From NCBI RefSeq assembly GCF_003259155.1, contig NZ_QGMQ01000006.1, positions 295,508-359,507 on the forward strand: a stretch of DNA of 64,000 bases, read 5' to 3'. Below are positions 62,121 through 64,000 of the stretch, in pieces (positions within the stretch are counted from its first letter, which is position 1; every line of letters begins with the position of its first letter). The stretch is from Marinimicrobium alkaliphilum (GTDB lineage Bacteria > Pseudomonadota > Gammaproteobacteria > Pseudomonadales > Cellvibrionaceae). The notes below the pieces were generated by a model. It did no database searches. It saw only the letters and a list, made by a program, of their open reading frames with translations, and had not been told where the DNA came from. The position numbers were made by a program, and so were the translations under genes.

Positions 62121-62390
62121 TTACTTTATTCGCCATGGCCCAGATTCGCCTACTCTTTCTATATGGCCGTCATATTCTAGCTCTCGAAGAAGAGCGACAA
62201 GCCAATACTGTTGGTGTGATGACGTAGCACTCTTCTTATCACCCCAATCTAGCCCACAACTCCGAAAAATTTCGGACTGCTTTATGCCTTCTGAGTTCGC
62301 CTGACAATCTGGATGATTTGCCATGAAGTCAATAACAAGACTTTTAGCTCTAGCTCTAATCGATGCCCCTTGGAATACGTATTTACTCAC
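62121..62390 (-). CDS. Cassette gene: small winged-helix-like protein
   Basis: An 89-residue protein. A GTG start at 62390 is chosen because GGAG lies 11 bases upstream within the cassette; the frame runs upstream across the attC site but that part is not coding. The C-terminal half, SHQQYWLVALLRELEYDGHI and then ERVGESGPWRIK, resembles the last helix and wing of winged helix-turn-helix domains. IKQSEIFRSCGLDWGDKK precedes it. It may bind DNA. I cannot name a family. Confidence 0.55.
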   Translation of the reverse strand: MSKYVFQGASIRARAKSLVIDFMANHPDCQANSEGIKQSEIFRSCGLDWGDKKSATSSHQQYWLVALLRELEYDGHIERVGESGPWRIK

Positions 62391-62418
62391 TAAATAGTTC
62401 TCCGAAAACGACAATACA

Positions 62419-62496
62419 CATAACGCCGCGCAGACCGGTGCGAGCTTGCGAGCATCCGGCGGCCGACAGGCCGCGTAGTGCTGCGCTTGGTTATGT
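62419..62496 (-). other. attC site
   Basis: Minus strand: CACATAACCAAGCGCAGCAC at the left, inner stem GCGGCC-TGTC-GGCCGC, further AGCTTGCGAGC symmetry, end GCGCGGCGTTATGTG. Best-formed member of its subfamily (58519, 63967). Confidence 0.85.
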
Positions 62497-62499
62497 GAT

Positions 62500-62850
62500 T
62501 TATCCAAGCCATTCTCCAAGTGCGTCCGCTGAAGAAAAGCCTAGCATCTCTATGCTCGCTGGATCACTGCCAAACCCTAGAGCAAAATCAGGCTTCCCAT
62601 CCAAGGTGAGGAGCCAGTTATCCCCCGACTTGGCAATAGCCCATACCTTTGATTCGTGGTACTCCGCAAAACTGTACTCCGGGTAAGAAGCGGCCACAAC
62701 CGTAGCTGAAACAGGTTGAATAATGCACGCGATCAGATCAGCCGCCTTCTCTGCAATATACGCTTCCCGGTCTTCTACCCAGGGAGCAGCCGTATGGCAC
62801 CCGAGAGCTAAAGAAGCTTCTACTTTCTGTTTTGCCTGCTCTCTATTCAT
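62500..62850 (-). CDS. Cassette gene: hypothetical cytoplasmic protein
   Basis: A 116-residue protein of unknown function. Visible parts are a helical N-terminus (REQAKQKVEASLALGCHTAA, then DREAYIAEKAADLIACIIQP) and a strand-rich C-terminal half (SKVWAIAKSGDNWLLTLDGK, then PDFALGFGSDPASIEMLGFS). No signal peptide or membrane segment. The stop lies three bases from the attC site. Acidic overall. I recognise no family. Confidence 0.6.
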   Translation of the reverse strand: MNREQAKQKVEASLALGCHTAAPWVEDREAYIAEKAADLIACIIQPVSATVVAASYPEYSFAEYHESKVWAIAKSGDNWLLTLDGKPDFALGFGSDPASIEMLGFSSADALGEWLG

Positions 62851-62857
62851 GACTCAC

Positions 62858-62939
62858 ATAACGTCGCCGACACGCGCAGCTTTGTAGTGGAGGCGAAGCC
62901 GCAACGGAAAAGCTGTCGCCGTGCTTGGCTTGGTTAGGC
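62858..62939 (-). other. attC site
   Basis: Minus strand: GCCTAACCAAGCCAAGCACG at the left (a full RYYYAAC box), interior GCGGCTTCGCCTCCACTACA, end GTGTCGGCGACGTTATGTG. It overlaps the last codons of the membrane protein gene. Confidence 0.85.
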
Positions 62940-63293
62940 ATTTTCATTTTTTCCGTACCTAATTGAACCATAGAACGAATAACCTATAAACGGCAGCAGC
63001 ATTGCGACTGGGAGCCAGTGCCCGTAGTTATAAATTACGTGATAGAAGTATAGGTATTGAATTACAACAGCACAAAAGAAGCCAAACAGAAATATATAAT
63101 AGCTGCGCTTCATCCAAGCTTTAGCTGTTGAGAATTTATTATTCAAGACAAGAGATGCAAAGAAAACGAACGCGAGGGGTCCACCCCAAATTAACCTAGG
63201 GATTCCTCTTTGCATTTCAAGATAATATAACCCACCTGCAGCCAATGAAATAAACGCGAACGCCAGCAGGCTTTCCAGAATAGTATTCTTCAA
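62934..63293 (-). CDS. Cassette gene: four-segment membrane protein
   Basis: A 119-residue protein. TTG at 63293 with GGAG five bases upstream is the only good start. Four membrane segments: SLLAFAFISLAAGGLYYLE, RLIWGGPLAFVFFASLVLNN, YYIFLFGFFCAVVIQYLYFY and HWLPVAMLLPFIGYSFYGSI. The tail GKNENA runs into the attC site. AT-rich and rich in aromatic residues. Unknown family. Confidence 0.65.
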   Translation of the reverse strand: MKNTILESLLAFAFISLAAGGLYYLEMQRGIPRLIWGGPLAFVFFASLVLNNKFSTAKAWMKRSYYIFLFGFFCAVVIQYLYFYHVIYNYGHWLPVAMLLPFIGYSFYGSIRYGKNENA

Positions 63294-63310
63294 TATTTCT
63301 CCATGATTAT

Positions 63311-63404
63311 GCCTAACGTCCGGCTTTAGGGCGGACTTGAAGCCGCGCAGCGGCGGAAAGGCCGTCCCAGCCCCGTAGGGGCGATAACAGCCGATTGTTA
63401 GGCT
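63311..63404 (-). other. attC site
   Basis: Minus strand: GCCTAACAATCGGCTGTTA at the left, inner stem CCCCTACGGGG, second stem GCCGCTGCGCGGC, end CCGGACGTTAGGC. This is the most canonical site of the array, with both core boxes matching RYYYAAC and GTTRRRY. Confidence 0.9.
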
Positions 63405-63409
63405 GCTGA

Positions 63410-63940
63410 TTATGCACTCCAGCTACCTCTGCATATAGATAGGATGGTCGTACCCCATTCACGTCCTTTGAAGTACCTATCGTTTTCTCGTTCAGTTTCT
63501 AACTTCATGCCTAGTAATCGACAAAGTCGAATGGCGGCTGTATTCTCTGAAACAGTTTCCGCATAGATTCTACTAGCACCAAGCTCACTAAACCCGAAGT
63601 TTATCATGGCCTTACCAGCTTCCAGAGCTACTCCCTTTCCATGCCAAAGTCTTTCAAGCTCACAACCTATTGAGAATTCAGAGGTCCCATCCGACCTAAT
63701 ACCGCAAGTGCCTATCAGCTCACCTTGCGTGGTTGTGATCGCTAGTTGATATTTTGATCTCGGGGTCTCCGCTGCCTGCTCAATGAATAGACTTAAAAGC
63801 TGATCTGCCTTTCGGTCCGCAGAGTCTTCTTCATCATAAAATCTCTGGAACTTCGCGTCACGCCTGATAGAACGAAACGCATCAAGATCTGATTTCCGAA
63901 AATCCCTTAACAAAAGCGTTTCTGTTACTATTTCAAACAT
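63410..63940 (-). CDS. Cassette gene: GNAT N-acetyltransferase (RimJ/RimL-like)
   Basis: A 176-residue acetyltransferase: ETLLLRDFRKSDLDAFRSIR start, then SIGCELERLWHGKGVALEAG, which carries the acetyl-CoA loop (WHGKGVA), and GASRIYAETVSENTAAIRLC followed by RLLGMKLETERENDRYFKGR. This is the RimJ/RimL pattern, different in sequence from the GNAT gene at 59.4 kb. GGGAAGAG precedes the ATG. The substrate is unknown. It is the most attI-proximal complete cassette in the window. Confidence 0.87.
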   Translation of the reverse strand: MFEIVTETLLLRDFRKSDLDAFRSIRRDAKFQRFYDEEDSADRKADQLLSLFIEQAAETPRSKYQLAITTTQGELIGTCGIRSDGTSEFSIGCELERLWHGKGVALEAGKAMINFGFSELGASRIYAETVSENTAAIRLCRLLGMKLETERENDRYFKGREWGTTILSICRGSWSA

Positions 63941-63966
63941 TTTACTCTTCCCTTGGCACTCGGCCA

Positions 63967-64000
63967 GCCTAACGTCGCGTACAGAGGCGCGAGCTTGCGA
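63967..64000 (-). other. attC site, cut by the window edge
   Basis: Only the right end is visible: minus strand CGCGCCTCTGTACGCGACGT then TAGGC. The TCGCAAGCTCGCGCC beginning matches the subfamily at 62419. Confidence 0.75.

Larger units (their letters stand above)
58125..64000 (-). mobile_element. Integron gene-cassette array, distal part (truncated by the window edge)
   Basis: Thirteen cassettes are bounded by 14 attC or attC-like sites in a single orientation. Read on the minus strand, each site starts with a RYYYAAC-type box followed by AA/CC and ends with GCGTTA-type or GACGTTAGGC sequence, the standard orientation. Genes therefore read leftward and the 3'-end attC of each gene lies at lower coordinates. 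The integrase gene and attI should lie beyond the right edge. Genes here have lower GC and poorer codon match than the rest of the window. The attC sites are heterogeneous, but two subfamilies recur: 58519, 62419 and 63967; and 60098 and 61579. Confidence 0.9.

Noticed and set aside
62391..62519. Longer start for the winged-helix-like cassette gene, extending through the attC site
   Set aside because: The extension would encode the attC itself; a GTG with a good ribosome site lies just inside the cassette.
58125..64000. CRISPR array as an explanation of the repeated hairpin sequences
   Set aside because: The repeats are 53-117 bases, variable, self-complementary, bounded by RYYYAAC/GTTRRRY boxes and separated by genes, which is the layout of integron cassettes.

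Overview
The window is about 64 kb of GC-rich chromosome from a gammaproteobacterium, most likely a polysaccharide-degrading marine or soil member of the Cellvibrionales (Cellvibrio/Saccharophagus/Marinimicrobium-like). This placement is inferred from three things: a glucuronoxylan-use locus built around a TonB receptor of the Xanthomonas/Caulobacter type, a fimX-serB-ytjB neighbourhood resembling that of pseudomonads, and a chromosomal integron. No rRNA, tRNA, CRISPR array, prophage or transposase was seen.

Region 1 (1-11.3 kb) is a xylan/glucuronic acid locus: the end of xylB, xylA, then a TonB-dependent receptor, a flavin halogenase-like protein, a SapC protein, a convergent JmjC-type cupin and a divergent GH67 alpha-glucuronidase. 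In outline, oligosaccharides enter through the receptor, the side-chain MeGlcA is removed by GH67, and xylose goes through XylA/XylB. Region 2 (11.3-12.7 kb) has two large inverted-repeat elements and a TPR/transglutaminase-like lipoprotein. Region 3 (12.8-16.4 kb) is a nitrate-type ABC transporter operon with NtrC/sigma-54-like signals upstream.

Region 4 (16.4-34.3 kb) is housekeeping and signalling: ppc, a membrane diguanylate cyclase, a TetR regulator, a cardiolipin synthase-like PLD protein, the EF-P set (efp, epmA, epmB), a PilZ-like protein beside a FimX-like REC-PAS-GGDEF-EAL protein, serB, a YtjB-like protein and an OlsF-like fused acyltransferase. Region 5 (34.3-42.2 kb) has a third repeat element, mpl, ubiX, an HMG-CoA lyase, DUF2288, an erythromycin-esterase-like protein, two lipoproteins and lpdA.

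Region 6 (42.3-48.4 kb) is the most distinctive conventional operon: an outer-membrane beta-barrel-like protein, a secreted protein, an ECF sigma factor, a membrane anti-sigma factor and a subtilisin-like protease. The periplasmic end of the anti-sigma factor looks like a subtilase propeptide, which suggests it and the protease interact directly. Region 7 (48.4-58.0 kb) holds envelope proteins: a lipoprotein with Cys-pair repeats, an AsmA-like protein, a ferritin-like protein, a 24-residue membrane peptide, DUF2254, a voltage-sensor-only protein, a diguanylate cyclase, a YihY/BrkB protein and an Asp-rich lipoprotein.

Region 8 (58.1 kb to the right edge) is the distal part of an integron cassette array. 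I count 14 attC or attC-like sites, all in the same orientation. In canonical orientation they read on the minus strand, so attI and the integrase should lie to the right, outside the window. The 13 cassettes carry two GNAT acetyltransferases, several small membrane proteins, a zinc-ribbon protein, a YdeI/OmpD-associated protein, a winged-helix-like protein, a broken tyrosine phosphatase and a ParD/ParE-type toxin-antitoxin pair that runs against the array with its own palindromic operator.
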